From an uncultured Eubacteriales bacterium (GTDB lineage: Bacteria > Bacillota > Clostridia > Oscillospirales > CAG-272): a DNA stretch of 63,829 nt. The position numbers and the translations under genes were made by a program. The notes beneath the pieces are model-generated. The model saw only the letters and a list, made by a program, of their open reading frames with translations, was not told where the DNA came from and did not search any database. Where the stretch lies: assembly GCA_934481515.1 (NCBI GenBank), contig CAKSPO010000007.1:1-63829 (forward strand), in the 5' to 3' direction. Each line of letters begins with the position of its first letter. The first letter of the stretch is position 1. Below, piece by piece: positions 34,349-43,729 of the stretch.

Positions 34349-37300
34349 TCAATTCTGGTATTCTCTTGCTGTAATGCCTTGCAACCATGTTTCAGTACTA
34401 TACTCGTTCTTCCTAACCACTGAAGGAAACCAGAAAGACGTTGTATATTGGCTACCATTCTGAACACAGTTACATAGCAATTCATTATAAGTATATTCTT
34501 CACTTCGACTTTTTTGTGGATCAAGAACTGTATATTTATAACATCCTTCAGGTTCTGACCATCTGGCTCCACAGATAATCGTAACATGTCCACCAATATC
34601 TGGAACCAAGTTTTCCAAAACATTCAATATTCCACTGCTAGATGGACGAGCGGAAAAATCATATCTTGCCCAACCATACATGCGGACGACTGGATTTCCA
34701 TCCAAAATTAACCTGAGTAACACATCCTCTGTATAAGGCGAAGCGTACCCAACGTACGTATCATGAACATCTTTACATGAGGAAAAATATGCCGCCGCTT
34801 TGGCTACATCAGAGTATATTCCTTTTTTTTGGTTAAGATTCTGTGGATCATTTACCCAATCATAAGTATCAGCAGTTGCAGAGGGATCCCCAAAAACATA
34901 GTATACTGCTCGGCGTTGCTCTTCTAATATTGACTGTGTGGAACCATCGTTTGCCTGAGTAGGTACATATGTTCTTGCTAACATTTGAGCACAAGCAACC
35001 CAACACCATGATCCAGTTACCTGCATAATATGCGGCGTATTTAATCTAATATTTTGACACTGCAAGGTCCACTCAGCCATATAGCCATCATCCGCATTAC
35101 GATATCGTTGTTCTACATCGGTTCCATTAGTGGATAAAGCAAAACCTGCACACAAGCAAAAATCTTTTTTATCCCCTCTTGCCGAAAGCGGTCGAATAAC
35201 CCACCTTCCGTTATCCAATCTTTCAAAATTCCATTGTTGCCGGTCGGCACCAGTATAAGGTTCCTGCAAAATTGCCTTATCGGAAACTGTTAGATACTTT
35301 GCATTGACAGAAAGAACTAACCCGCTTTTGCATGACACGATTTTGTAATACCCATTTCTTACGTGCTCCAATCGCCACTTTTGCTGTGCTTCCCCGCTGA
35401 AACCCCACAGTTCCATAATCGCGCCGGGAGTGGAATAATCATGACTACCGTCATTATTATTAATCTGCATATACGCATTTTGGTATCCGTAATTCTTAAA
35501 GAAATAAACTTCTTCTGGGATCGGCAATTCAACAGCAACGGAATGTGTCGTAGTATAATAAACAGTATTTTGATTGGAAAAGCCCACCAATTTAGCGCAA
35601 ATCTGCACACTTCCCGGTAGATGAGGCATTACGTTCAACCCGGTATCGGTCTTTTCACTGGTCGCATCCGCAGAAACGGAAGAATTGACTTCCAAAACGG
35701 GCGCATTGATGCCTTTGACCGTTGACCATCCAATTCCGGTAACTTCAAAATCCTTCCCAGTACACGTTGTTCCATTTGCTGAATCCCACATCTCAATTCC
35801 ATACCGATCTATTCCGGTATACCGATGTGGCTTCCATTTTGAATGCGAAGATGTTACGTAATCGCCAACCAGATCGGAATTGGAATTGGAAGTATTCGCT
35901 ATAGCAATAGCGCGATTACTCATGGTGTAGGAACGTAGGGCTGTTCCCCCAATTTCAACATCAATGTAAAAAGTATCAGCATCGGAAACCAAAGCATCTT
36001 CTGCTGGAATCCGTTTAGTAACAAATTTTTGCACGCCAAACTCATTTGAAGCTACCGAACCAATGGTAAGTGTATTGTCCAACATAGAGCGGAGAATATA
36101 TCGATCCTCACCTATCACGCGGGATACCTTGAACAGCCCTGCACGATACTCCTCCTCTGTAATGTTTTGGTGTGGATATTTTGCGAAGCGATGCTTCTCA
36201 ATTACCTCTCCTTCCGGTAGGTAAACCGCATCCTTCACAGATATCCAGTACGCTCCTTTTGCAATACTACTAAACGAGTATACACCGCTGGCAAGGTATC
36301 CGAGATAGTTGAACTCCACATACGGCTTCAGAGAAGTGCTGGTGTTGGAAAAATACGTGTAGCATTTTACGGACGGAACATAAGTCGGATAATTGATATA
36401 ACGCACTGCAACTCCATTATTGTTACAGCTTCCGCGCATCCAGCTTTCCACAAACGGAAGAATATTGAATTCTGCCGGTTGCGGATTCAAAAATGGCTGC
36501 AATACCGTTGTCGTCGTCTCATAATCCCAGATGGCATCAGAGGACTTGGCAAAAAGCGACCTTGCCGTCACGGTTTCCGGCTCCCATTCCTCGTAGATAT
36601 AATAGGTTCCGATCTCCGCAGGATTGCTGTCAAGTGTAGGAGAATATTCCATATATACATACAGCTTTGCACTGTTAATCGTCACCACTTCCGGAAAATA
36701 CGGAAGATCAAACTTGAACAGTCCGAAATCCGTCCCGTCAATTTCCCCTTCGCCGAGGTTTCCATAGTTCGTATCCGGATTCCGCTGGCTGAACAACGTG
36801 CTCTTGATCCCCGTATTCGGTATCGTCACCGTCGGATCAATGGTCACAGGAAACGCTCTGCCGCTCTCGTTGATCCACTCCGGAGAAGCGATCACGGCAA
36901 TATAATATTCCCCGTTCCCGCGATCCGCAAAGTTGTAGTGCACATCCTCAGAGAGGTTCCCCTCCGCGTCATACATGTACGGAGCCGGCATCAGATACTT
37001 CGTCTCGCCGCTCTCTGCGTCCTTCAGTTCAATCGAGCCGTCTGCGCAAAGCACTGCGGCAAGACCCTCCAGGCGGAGCGTAAACGCATACGAATAACTC
37101 TCGCCTCTGGTGCTGACAATGATGTTCTCCTTCACATCGTTCCCGTCCAGCACATATTCCAGCGCCGCATTCTGCCGGAAAGCGTTGTATTTCACCGTCG
37201 TCCGGTTCTCCACCGCCTTCAGCTTCGCCAGCTTTTCCTCTGCCGTGTCATCGTCCGAAATCTGCGCACGTCCCGCGTGATTCAGAACCTCCGCAAGGCT

Positions 37301-37864
37301 TGTCATATCGTCCGTGACCACCGTTCCGACTCCCTGCGCGGATGCCGTTCCGCCAATGCTCGCCACCTCGTGACCGCCATTGGAGACCGGAGTAAGCGTA
37401 ATCTCATAGCCGTTTTCCGAGATCGTCAGAAGTGTCCCGGCGCTCAGGTTCTCGCCGACCCGAACCCGTCCGTCTGCCGTCGCATAGCCCGTCTCTCCGA
37501 GACGGCTGCTGCTCAGATACAGCCGGTTGTCGATGTCCTGCCAGTCCCCGTTCCGATCCTTTCTATGTACCGCTCCCGGATAGACCACTGCCTGAGTGCT
37601 TCCGTCCGGCAACTGAAAATGCTTGACATTCTCTTCCCGCAGGTCCGTCATTTCTTCGGTCTCAATTTCATCAACGTCCTCATGAATCGTTGAAAACTCC
37701 TCAGATTCTTCCGGTGGTAATTCGTAAGTCCCATCGGAGTCCATACCACCGATTGCTTGGGCAGGCAGACTTCCAAAAATCATCAAAAGGCTTAAAAGGA
37801 ACGCAAGGGTGGAAAACCATCGGGACAAGTACTTTGTTTTTCTCATTGTTCTTTTTGTTTTCAT
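34349..37864 (-). CDS. large secreted ricin-like/papain-like (C39-like) cysteine peptidase 2
   Basis: A 1171-residue exported protein starting at 37864, where AAAGGA precedes the ATG; the open frame runs 66 codons further upstream, probably as leader. A signal peptide (ending LPAQA) is followed by the module shared with peptidase 1 (encoded by 36822-37674), a DNRLRE-like domain, a ricin-like beta-trefoil (QQKWRLEHV and RQQWNFERL repeats), and a papain-like domain with probable triad Cys954 (GSWCWVAC), His1093 (GGHVTII) and Asp1115 (VLDP). The C-terminal half is clearly AT-richer than the module: 20/60 G+C at 34801-34860 against 35/60 at 29701-29760 in the partner copy. Mosaic origin is likely. 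Confidence 0.75.
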   Translation of the reverse strand: MKTKRTMRKTKYLSRWFSTLAFLLSLLMIFGSLPAQAIGGMDSDGTYELPPEESEEFSTIHEDVDEIETEEMTDLREENVKHFQLPDGSTQAVVYPGAVHRKDRNGDWQDIDNRLYLSSSRLGETGYATADGRVRVGENLSAGTLLTISENGYEITLTPVSNGGHEVASIGGTASAQGVGTVVTDDMTSLAEVLNHAGRAQISDDDTAEEKLAKLKAVENRTTVKYNAFRQNAALEYVLDGNDVKENIIVSTRGESYSYAFTLRLEGLAAVLCADGSIELKDAESGETKYLMPAPYMYDAEGNLSEDVHYNFADRGNGEYYIAVIASPEWINESGRAFPVTIDPTVTIPNTGIKSTLFSQRNPDTNYGNLGEGEIDGTDFGLFKFDLPYFPEVVTINSAKLYVYMEYSPTLDSNPAEIGTYYIYEEWEPETVTARSLFAKSSDAIWDYETTTTVLQPFLNPQPAEFNILPFVESWMRGSCNNNGVAVRYINYPTYVPSVKCYTYFSNTSTSLKPYVEFNYLGYLASGVYSFSSIAKGAYWISVKDAVYLPEGEVIEKHRFAKYPHQNITEEEYRAGLFKVSRVIGEDRYILRSMLDNTLTIGSVASNEFGVQKFVTKRIPAEDALVSDADTFYIDVEIGGTALRSYTMSNRAIAIANTSNSNSDLVGDYVTSSHSKWKPHRYTGIDRYGIEMWDSANGTTCTGKDFEVTGIGWSTVKGINAPVLEVNSSVSADATSEKTDTGLNVMPHLPGSVQICAKLVGFSNQNTVYYTTTHSVAVELPIPEEVYFFKNYGYQNAYMQINNNDGSHDYSTPGAIMELWGFSGEAQQKWRLEHVRNGYYKIVSCKSGLVLSVNAKYLTVSDKAILQEPYTGADRQQWNFERLDNGRWVIRPLSARGDKKDFCLCAGFALSTNGTDVEQRYRNADDGYMAEWTLQCQNIRLNTPHIMQVTGSWCWVACAQMLARTYVPTQANDGSTQSILEEQRRAVYYVFGDPSATADTYDWVNDPQNLNQKKGIYSDVAKAAAYFSSCKDVHDTYVGYASPYTEDVLLRLILDGNPVVRMYGWARYDFSARPSSSGILNVLENLVPDIGGHVTIICGARWSEPEGCYKYTVLDPQKSRSEEYTYNELLCNCVQNGSQYTTSFWFPSVVRKNEYSTETWLQGITAREYQN
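36822..37674 (-). repeat. 853-bp near-identical block, copy 2
   Basis: Copy of 29544-30396 (offset 7278). It encodes the N-terminal module of peptidase 2. Differences such as GEN for GEG and SSR for SNR are single-base changes. Confidence 0.95.
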
Positions 37865-38074
37865 TGTAATTTGTGTCCTTTCCGTAAAATGATTGATTCT
37901 CAGTTGCAAAAACATTCCTATAACGGCTACACAAAACGCGGAACAAATTTTTCGAAAAATCCTCTTGTATCCATCCGACGGCACGTAAGGGCAGTAAAGC
38001 CGCACCCGCTTCCTCCTCTGTGCAAGCAGTCCCTTCCGGCTTTCTCCTTTTGCAGAAAGCACGCCCTCACGTGC

Positions 38075-38140
38075 TCAGAAAAGTAAGAGCAGAACCCTCA
38101 CTCTGCGCCTTTCCTCCCTGCGTTGCATTGCAAATGACAT
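38075..38140 (-). other. possible 21-codon leader ORF of peptidase 2
   Basis: ATG at 38140 follows a strong GGGAGGAGGG and reads MSFAMQ then an Arg/Leu-rich tail (RREERRRVRVLLLLF). It lies downstream of the leader terminator and ends about 210 bases before the peptidase start. Translation is unproven. Confidence 0.3.
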
Positions 38141-38159
38141 TTTCTGCCCTCCTCCCTGT

Positions 38160-38211
38160 GACAAAAAAGCGGCATATTTCTCCCCATCTTTCCGGAAAAA
38201 ACATGCCGCTT
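38160..38211 (-). terminator. terminator inside peptidase 2 leader (putative attenuator)
   Basis: On the reverse strand AAGCGGCAT pairs with ATGCCGCTT, followed by a T run. It lies about 45 bases after the predicted transcription start and about 300 bases before the gene, so it would stop transcription early unless bypassed. Confidence 0.6.
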
Positions 38212-38260
38212 CTCTCCGGTTTTTTCTGTATTGCGCCGGAAAAATCTGCCTATCATTAAG

Positions 38261-38289
38261 AGTATACCATATAAAGAATTTATTGTCAA
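38261..38289 (-). promoter_or_regulatory. promoter of peptidase 2 operon
   Basis: Reverse strand TTGACA, 17 bases, TATACT. Confidence 0.88.
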
Positions 38290-38360
38290 CCCATCCGATT
38301 ATTTTTGTGCATTCCGACGAATTTCGACAAAGCTTTTTACTTTCACCCCAACTCAGGTAA

Positions 38361-38393
38361 AAAAAGAGGCGCACACCATGTACGCCTCTTTTT
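38361..38393 (-). terminator. terminator of the 38414 gene
   Basis: AAAAAGAGGCG and CGCCTCTTTTT pair over 11 bases; the reverse strand runs on into further Ts. Confidence 0.85.
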
Positions 38394-38413
38394 GCCTGAT
38401 CAATTTTTCCGCG

Positions 38414-38905
38414 TCAGAAAATCGCCGCGATTCCGTAACTGATTACCGTCATAATCACGCTTGCAATCAGAACCCCCGCTGTTGCGGACAGGAAAGATTT
38501 TACCGGATGCAGCTCCAAAGCCGCCGCAATCAGCGATCCCGTCCACGCGCCTGTTCCCGGAAGCGGAATCGCCACAAAAAGCATGACTCCGAGATAGGAA
38601 TATTTCTCAATCTTCCCTTTGTTTTTTTCCACCTTGCGGTTGAGCCATTGCCCGATCGCCCGGAAAAAGCGCACCCGGCTTCTGCAAAACCATTGCAGGA
38701 TCTTTCGGATCAAAAGAAGGATCAGAGGAACCGGAAGCAGATTCCCAGCAACACTGAGCAGAAACGTCTGCCAGAACGGAAGTCCGAGCGCCGCTCCCAG
38801 CGGAACGGAACCGCGGCATTCAATGATGGGGAGCATTGAGCAGAAAAAAATGCATAGCTCTTTTCCGACCGTCTCCAGGAAAAAGGTTTCAATCGCCTCT
38901 ACCAT
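38414..38905 (-). CDS. small multidrug-export family membrane protein (COG2426)
   Basis: A 163-residue protein with about four membrane helices. The conserved PIIECRGSVPLGAALGLPFW and the later VAIPLPGTGAWTGSLIAAAL are hallmarks of the Sm_multidrug_ex family (PF06695). The family name comes from annotation; transport activity is poorly established. Start at 38905 chosen because GGAGGAGA ends five bases before this ATG. Confidence 0.8.
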   Translation of the reverse strand: MVEAIETFFLETVGKELCIFFCSMLPIIECRGSVPLGAALGLPFWQTFLLSVAGNLLPVPLILLLIRKILQWFCRSRVRFFRAIGQWLNRKVEKNKGKIEKYSYLGVMLFVAIPLPGTGAWTGSLIAAALELHPVKSFLSATAGVLIASVIMTVISYGIAAIF

Positions 38906-38964
38906 ATCTCTCCTCCGCAATCCGGATTTTAAAGAGCCTCGCCGCGTAGTCTTTCGCTTCCGCC

Positions 38965-40173
38965 TCAGCGCTTCGCATTCCGCACCAGCTCTTCGGTATC
39001 TTTCGCAATCATCAATTCCTCGTTGGTCGGGATCACCAGCACCTTCACCTTGGAGTCGGGAGCGGAAATATCCACCTCAGCCGCCCCGCGGATTGCTTTT
39101 TGGTTGGCTTCCTCATCAATCTTAACACCCATGAACGCCAGATTTGCCGCCAGACGGCTCCGGTAGTGCGGGTTGTTTTCCCCGATACCGCCTGCAAAAG
39201 TAATCGCATCCACACCGCCCATGGCAGCCGCATATCCACCGACCAACTTGGTGAGCTGATGCACCAGCATGTTTTCCACCAGCTGGCAGCGCTTGTCTCC
39301 CTCGCGGGCGGCAGTCTCAATGTCGCGGTTGTCGCTGGTTCTCTCGGTCACGCCGAGCATGCCGGACTCCTTGTTCATCATATGATCCACCTGATCGGGA
39401 GTCATATTCTCTTTTTTCATGATCAGAGGAACAATAGCAGGATCAATCGACCCGCAGCGCGTTCCCATCATGATGCCCTCCAGAGGCGTCAGACCCATCG
39501 AAGTATCAAAGCACTTGCCGTCCTTCACCGCGCAAACGGAGGAACCGTTTCCGAGATGGCAGGTCACCAGCTTCAAATCATTCCGTCCCAGCAATGCCGC
39601 CGCACGCAGGCTGACATACCGATGGCTGGTTCCGTGGAAGCCGTAGCGGCGGATATGATATTTTTCATAATAACGGTACGGGAGCGCATACAGGTAGGCG
39701 AAGTCGGGCATGGTCTGATGGAAGCCTGTATCAAACACGGCAACCTGCGGAACACCGGGCATCGCCGCCTCGCAGGCGCGGATACCGGTCAGATTGTGCG
39801 GATTGTGCAAGGGTCCCAGTTCACAGCACTCCTCAATCGCGGCAATGACCTTTTCGTCAATGATGACCGAACCGGAGAACTTTTCTCCGCCGTGCAGAAC
39901 CCGATGTCCGACCGCAGCAATCTCAGAGAGCGAGGAAATCACGCCCTGCTCTGCGGAGGTCAGCGTGTCCAGAACCAGACGAACCGCCTCGCCGTGATTT
40001 TTCATCTGCACGTCGATCTTGTAGTCCGCCCGTCCGTCCACCTTCTGCTTGAAGTTGCCGCCATCAATACCGATTCGGTCTGCCTGTCCCTTTGCAAGAA
40101 CCTTTTCGTTCTCCATATCAATCAGCTGATATTTGATGGAAGAGCTTCCCGCGTTGATCACCAGAATTTTCAT
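38965..40173 (-). CDS. ackA: acetate kinase
   Basis: A 402-residue acetate kinase, interconverting acetyl phosphate plus ADP with acetate plus ATP. Signatures: N-terminal LVINAGSSSIKY, FDTGFHQTMP, RYGFHGTSH, and GNGSSVCAV. GAGGAGG precedes the ATG at 40173; the frame continues 17 codons upstream without support. No pta is adjacent. It indicates fermentative acetate production. Confidence 0.96.
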   Translation of the reverse strand: MKILVINAGSSSIKYQLIDMENEKVLAKGQADRIGIDGGNFKQKVDGRADYKIDVQMKNHGEAVRLVLDTLTSAEQGVISSLSEIAAVGHRVLHGGEKFSGSVIIDEKVIAAIEECCELGPLHNPHNLTGIRACEAAMPGVPQVAVFDTGFHQTMPDFAYLYALPYRYYEKYHIRRYGFHGTSHRYVSLRAAALLGRNDLKLVTCHLGNGSSVCAVKDGKCFDTSMGLTPLEGIMMGTRCGSIDPAIVPLIMKKENMTPDQVDHMMNKESGMLGVTERTSDNRDIETAAREGDKRCQLVENMLVHQLTKLVGGYAAAMGGVDAITFAGGIGENNPHYRSRLAANLAFMGVKIDEEANQKAIRGAAEVDISAPDSKVKVLVIPTNEELMIAKDTEELVRNAKR

Positions 40174-40266
40174 GTTTGTTCTTTCCTCCTCAATTTCTCT
40201 GCCCGCGGCAGAGAAAAAATTCAACCCTTGCCCACATTGGCAGAGGGAATCATCGTTAACTTCTCT

Positions 40267-40295
40267 ATTATAAACGAAACCTGCTCATTTTGCAA
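40267..40295 (-). promoter_or_regulatory. promoter of ackA
   Basis: Reverse strand TTGCAA, 17 bases, TATAAT, about 95 bases upstream of the start codon. Confidence 0.8.
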
Positions 40296-40500
40296 GACCT
40301 TCGACTAAAAAAACTGTTTTTGCGCGAAAAAGAAGCGTCTTGTTCCATCCGACCGCACACCGTCTTTTATTTTCGCTTCTGGACTTTCAATTTCGCCACT
40401 TTTTCGGCAGAAGTATTGAAAGAAGCGAAAAAAGCCGCTATAATGAAAATGAAGAACGAAACGGCAAAAGAAAGAACAGGAAAATACGGAGGGATAGGAT

Positions 40501-41952
40501 TTGAAAACGGAAGAAAGAACCTATCGCGAAGCCGAAATCCGGTTCGGGACCGGCGGCTGGCGCGGTGTCATCGGCGATGATTTTACCAAGCGGAACATCC
40601 AAAGGGTTGCACGCGGAGTCTGCCTTCTGGCAAAGGAAGAAAATAAAACCGATCAACCGATCGTCATCGGCTATGACCGTCGGTTCCTGTCGGAAAGCGC
40701 CTCCGCATGGATTGCGGAAGTCATGACCGCCATGGGCTTTCCCGTCATTCTGATGGAGCGCAGTACCCCGACTCCGCTGATTATGTTCCTCGTGCAGAAC
40801 CGGAATTTGCATTACGGGCTGGAAGTCACCGCAAGCCACAATCCCGCCTCCTATAACGGCATCAAGCTGATCGTGGAGGAAGGCAGAGACGCGCCGGTGG
40901 AAACCACCGAACGGCTGGAGGCTCTGATCGCGGCGGATGCCGGCACCGCAATCCAGACGCTTTCCATCGAAAAAGCGCTTCAGGCGGGACTGGCACAGTA
41001 TCTGCATGCCCCCTTCAACGGCTTCATCGATCATATTCTCGGCAAGCTCAACGGAGATGCCGTCAAAAACCGTGCCCTCCGGATTCTGTTTGACCCCATG
41101 CACGGCTCCGGCATCTACCCGCTCATGGTCATTCTTCATACCCTCCGGTGCACGGTGGATATGATCAACGACAACAAGGACGCCTATTTCGGCGGCGGCA
41201 TCCCGGCGCCGACCGAAAGCAGACTGAAGGATCTGCGCGGACGAGTGGTGGACGGAAAATACGACCTCGGTATTGCTTTTGACGGCGACGGCGACCGTCT
41301 CGGTGTCGTGGACGAGAACGGAAGATATATCGACGCCAATGAGATTCTCTGCCTGCTCTATTACTATCTGCACGCCTATAAGGGCTGGGAGGGACCCGTA
41401 GTGCGAAACCTTGCCACCACGCATATGCTGGACAGAATTGCGGAATCCTTCGGAGAGGAATGCTATGAGGTTCCCATCGGCTTCAAATATATTTCCTCCG
41501 CCATCGACCGCTACCACGCAGTGCTTGGCGGGGAGTCCTCGGGAGGGCTGACAGTGCGCGGGCACATCCACGGAAAAGACTCCATTTACGCGGCATCCCT
41601 CTTCATCGAAATGGTTTGCTCCACCGGCTCCACCCCCGCGCAGATGCTGGAAATGCTGGAGAGCCGGTTCGGTACCTTCCGGATGGTGGAATCCAACCTT
41701 GCCTTCCCCGCAGAACGAAAGGAAGGAATCGTAAAACTGCTGATGACCGACCGGCGGCTCCCCGATTTCGGAGCGGCAAAGATTACACGAGTCAATTATG
41801 AGGACGGCTGCAAGGTCTATTTTGCGGACAACTCCTTTGTCATCTGCCGCTTTTCCGGCACCGAGCCGCTCCTGCGCATCTTCGCGGAAGCTGCCACCGC
41901 AGAACGGGCGCAAAGCTATATCACGCCCTTCCGCACCCTTCTGAACCTGTAA
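40501..41952 (+). CDS. phosphoglucomutase/phosphomannomutase
   Basis: A 483-residue alpha-D-phosphohexomutase. The phosphoserine loop TASHNP (S112), metal loop DGDGDR near residue 260, sugar-binding GGESSGG, and C-terminal phosphate-binding RFSGTEP are all intact. It moves phosphate between C1 and C6 of glucose or mannose. TTG start with GGAGGG seven bases upstream. Which sugar it prefers is undetermined. Monocistronic. Confidence 0.92.
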   Translation: MKTEERTYREAEIRFGTGGWRGVIGDDFTKRNIQRVARGVCLLAKEENKTDQPIVIGYDRRFLSESASAWIAEVMTAMGFPVILMERSTPTPLIMFLVQNRNLHYGLEVTASHNPASYNGIKLIVEEGRDAPVETTERLEALIAADAGTAIQTLSIEKALQAGLAQYLHAPFNGFIDHILGKLNGDAVKNRALRILFDPMHGSGIYPLMVILHTLRCTVDMINDNKDAYFGGGIPAPTESRLKDLRGRVVDGKYDLGIAFDGDGDRLGVVDENGRYIDANEILCLLYYYLHAYKGWEGPVVRNLATTHMLDRIAESFGEECYEVPIGFKYISSAIDRYHAVLGGESSGGLTVRGHIHGKDSIYAASLFIEMVCSTGSTPAQMLEMLESRFGTFRMVESNLAFPAERKEGIVKLLMTDRRLPDFGAAKITRVNYEDGCKVYFADNSFVICRFSGTEPLLRIFAEAATAERAQSYITPFRTLLNL

Positions 41953-41981
41953 CCCCCAACAGCAAAATCATGTATGACAAA

Positions 41982-42038
41982 ACGGCGCTTCCGACCGCAG
42001 GAAAATTTCTTCCGCGGCAGAAAGCGCCGTCTTTTTCT
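41982..42038 (+). terminator. terminator of phosphohexomutase gene
   Basis: ACGGCGCTT (41982-41990) pairs with AAGCGCCGT (42022-42030), with further inner pairing, then CTTTTTC. It lies just past the phoR stop on the other strand. Confidence 0.8.
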
Positions 42039-42040
42039 TT

Positions 42041-43729
42041 TTATTCCGCACTTTCAAAATCCGACGGAAAATGCACCGTAATTTCCGTACCGACCCCCAG
42101 CGAGGACTTCAACGTCAGCTCTGCATGATAAATGGAACAGATGTGCTTGACAATGGCAAGCCCCAAGCCGGTGCCGCCTGTTTCCCGTGAGCGGGACTTG
42201 TTCACGCGGTAAAAGCGCTCAAAAATACGCCCCTGATGCTCCGCGTCAATTCCGATGCCGTTGTCCTCCACCGTCAGAAGAAGCCCCTTCCGACCCGAAA
42301 GCGTCACCCGGACAAAACCGCCCGGACGGTTGTAACGAATGGCATTTTCGACCAGATTCTTCATCAACTCCAGAAGATGCTCCCGCTCGGCAAAGACCTT
42401 TCCGTCGCCTTCTATGGTGAGCTGCACTTTTTTCTCTTCGGCAAGACCGGAAAGCATTTCCGCCACCTCGTCCGCAACCGCGCGTGCATCCAACCGCTCC
42501 GGGTGAAGCTCTTTTCCGCTCTCCAGTGAAGAAAGCTCCAGCATATCCCCGATCAGCGCAATCATGCGATCCGCTTCTTTTCCGATGCTGCCGGACATCT
42601 TCCGGATTTCTTCATCCGTACTCTTCATTCCGATGATCTCATTGAACCCTTTGATCGCCGTCAGCGGCGTTTTCAGCTCATGCGAGGCGTTTGCAAAGAA
42701 TTCACTGCGCATCCGGCTGCTGTTCCGCTCCGCCGTAATATCCGAAAGAACGATGACCGCCGTCCCGTTTTCCAGCACCTGCATACTGTAGGAAAGAATC
42801 TGCCGCTCGGTTTTCAGCTCTCCCGCCACGTTTTTCTTTTCCGCCAGAAGCACCCGGATATTTTCGTTCCACTGCTCATTGGCGGAAAGCACCGTATAGG
42901 GTTTGGAAACCGGCTTTTCCAGCTCAAAGATTTGTGTTGCCGCCTGGTTGCACAGCCGGATCATCCCGCTCCCGGCATCCAGCACCACAATCCCGTCCGA
43001 AATGTGATCCAGCAGATAGTCCAGCCGGCGTTCCCCCTCCTGTGCCGCCGTCAGCGTTTCCTGAAGCGTCCGGCTGATATCGTTGATTTCCGAAATGACC
43101 CCGTTGATTTCCTCATCCCCGGTGTCTGCCAGCACAGGACGGTACTCCCCCGTCCGTACCTGCCGCAGGGATGCTCCGATCCGCTTGATCGGATCGAGCA
43201 GACGCATGCCGAGGAAAATGCAGAGCATCGCCGTTGCCAGAATCACGCCGAGCATTACAATCACCATCAGAGGAATGGTCTGCACCACATAGCTCCGGGT
43301 GCTCTGCACCGGAATGGCAGTGCGGATAAACACATATCCGTCACCTCTCTCTACCCGTTCGGCATAATACACCATGTCCACGCCGAGGGTCTCGCTCCTG
43401 CGGATGACCGTTTTCGGCGTTCCGTTCAGCGCGGCAAGGATTTCCTCCCGGTCGATGTGGTTTCCCATCCCGGCAATATTGACCTCCTCACTGTCCGCAA
43501 GAACTTTTCCGGAAGCGTCAATCACCGTGACCCGAATCTCCTCCGAACGCTTCTGCGCCGTGATTGCCGGATCCGAATAGGTGCCCGCGTAGATGTCCGT
43601 CACCTCAATGATCTTCTTCTTGGCTTCTTCATAATGGTTGCTTTCGGTCACGGCAATTCCGAACCCGAAAAAGATCAGAAGTGCCAGCGCCACAACCGCG
43701 ATATTGAACCATACATATCTCTTTTTCAT
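42041..43729 (-). CDS. phoR: phosphate sensor histidine kinase PhoR
   Basis: A 562-residue membrane kinase: helix at about 5-25, extracytoplasmic sensor, second helix about 170-190, HAMP, PAS-like domain, DHp helix with phospho-accepting His in ASHELKTPLTAIKG, and an ATP-binding domain (VENAIRYN, DNGIGI, GGTGLGLAI). It phosphorylates PhoB under phosphate limitation. It overlaps phoB by four bases (ATGA), so it is translated by coupling; a longer in-frame start at 43849 lies inside phoB and is rejected. Confidence 0.93.
   Translation of the reverse strand: MKKRYVWFNIAVVALALLIFFGFGIAVTESNHYEEAKKKIIEVTDIYAGTYSDPAITAQKRSEEIRVTVIDASGKVLADSEEVNIAGMGNHIDREEILAALNGTPKTVIRRSETLGVDMVYYAERVERGDGYVFIRTAIPVQSTRSYVVQTIPLMVIVMLGVILATAMLCIFLGMRLLDPIKRIGASLRQVRTGEYRPVLADTGDEEINGVISEINDISRTLQETLTAAQEGERRLDYLLDHISDGIVVLDAGSGMIRLCNQAATQIFELEKPVSKPYTVLSANEQWNENIRVLLAEKKNVAGELKTERQILSYSMQVLENGTAVIVLSDITAERNSSRMRSEFFANASHELKTPLTAIKGFNEIIGMKSTDEEIRKMSGSIGKEADRMIALIGDMLELSSLESGKELHPERLDARAVADEVAEMLSGLAEEKKVQLTIEGDGKVFAEREHLLELMKNLVENAIRYNRPGGFVRVTLSGRKGLLLTVEDNGIGIDAEHQGRIFERFYRVNKSRSRETGGTGLGLAIVKHICSIYHAELTLKSSLGVGTEITVHFPSDFESAE

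Noticed and set aside
37865..38062. 66-codon N-terminal extension of peptidase 2
   Set aside because: GTG start without RBS; the signal peptide begins naturally from ATG 37864.
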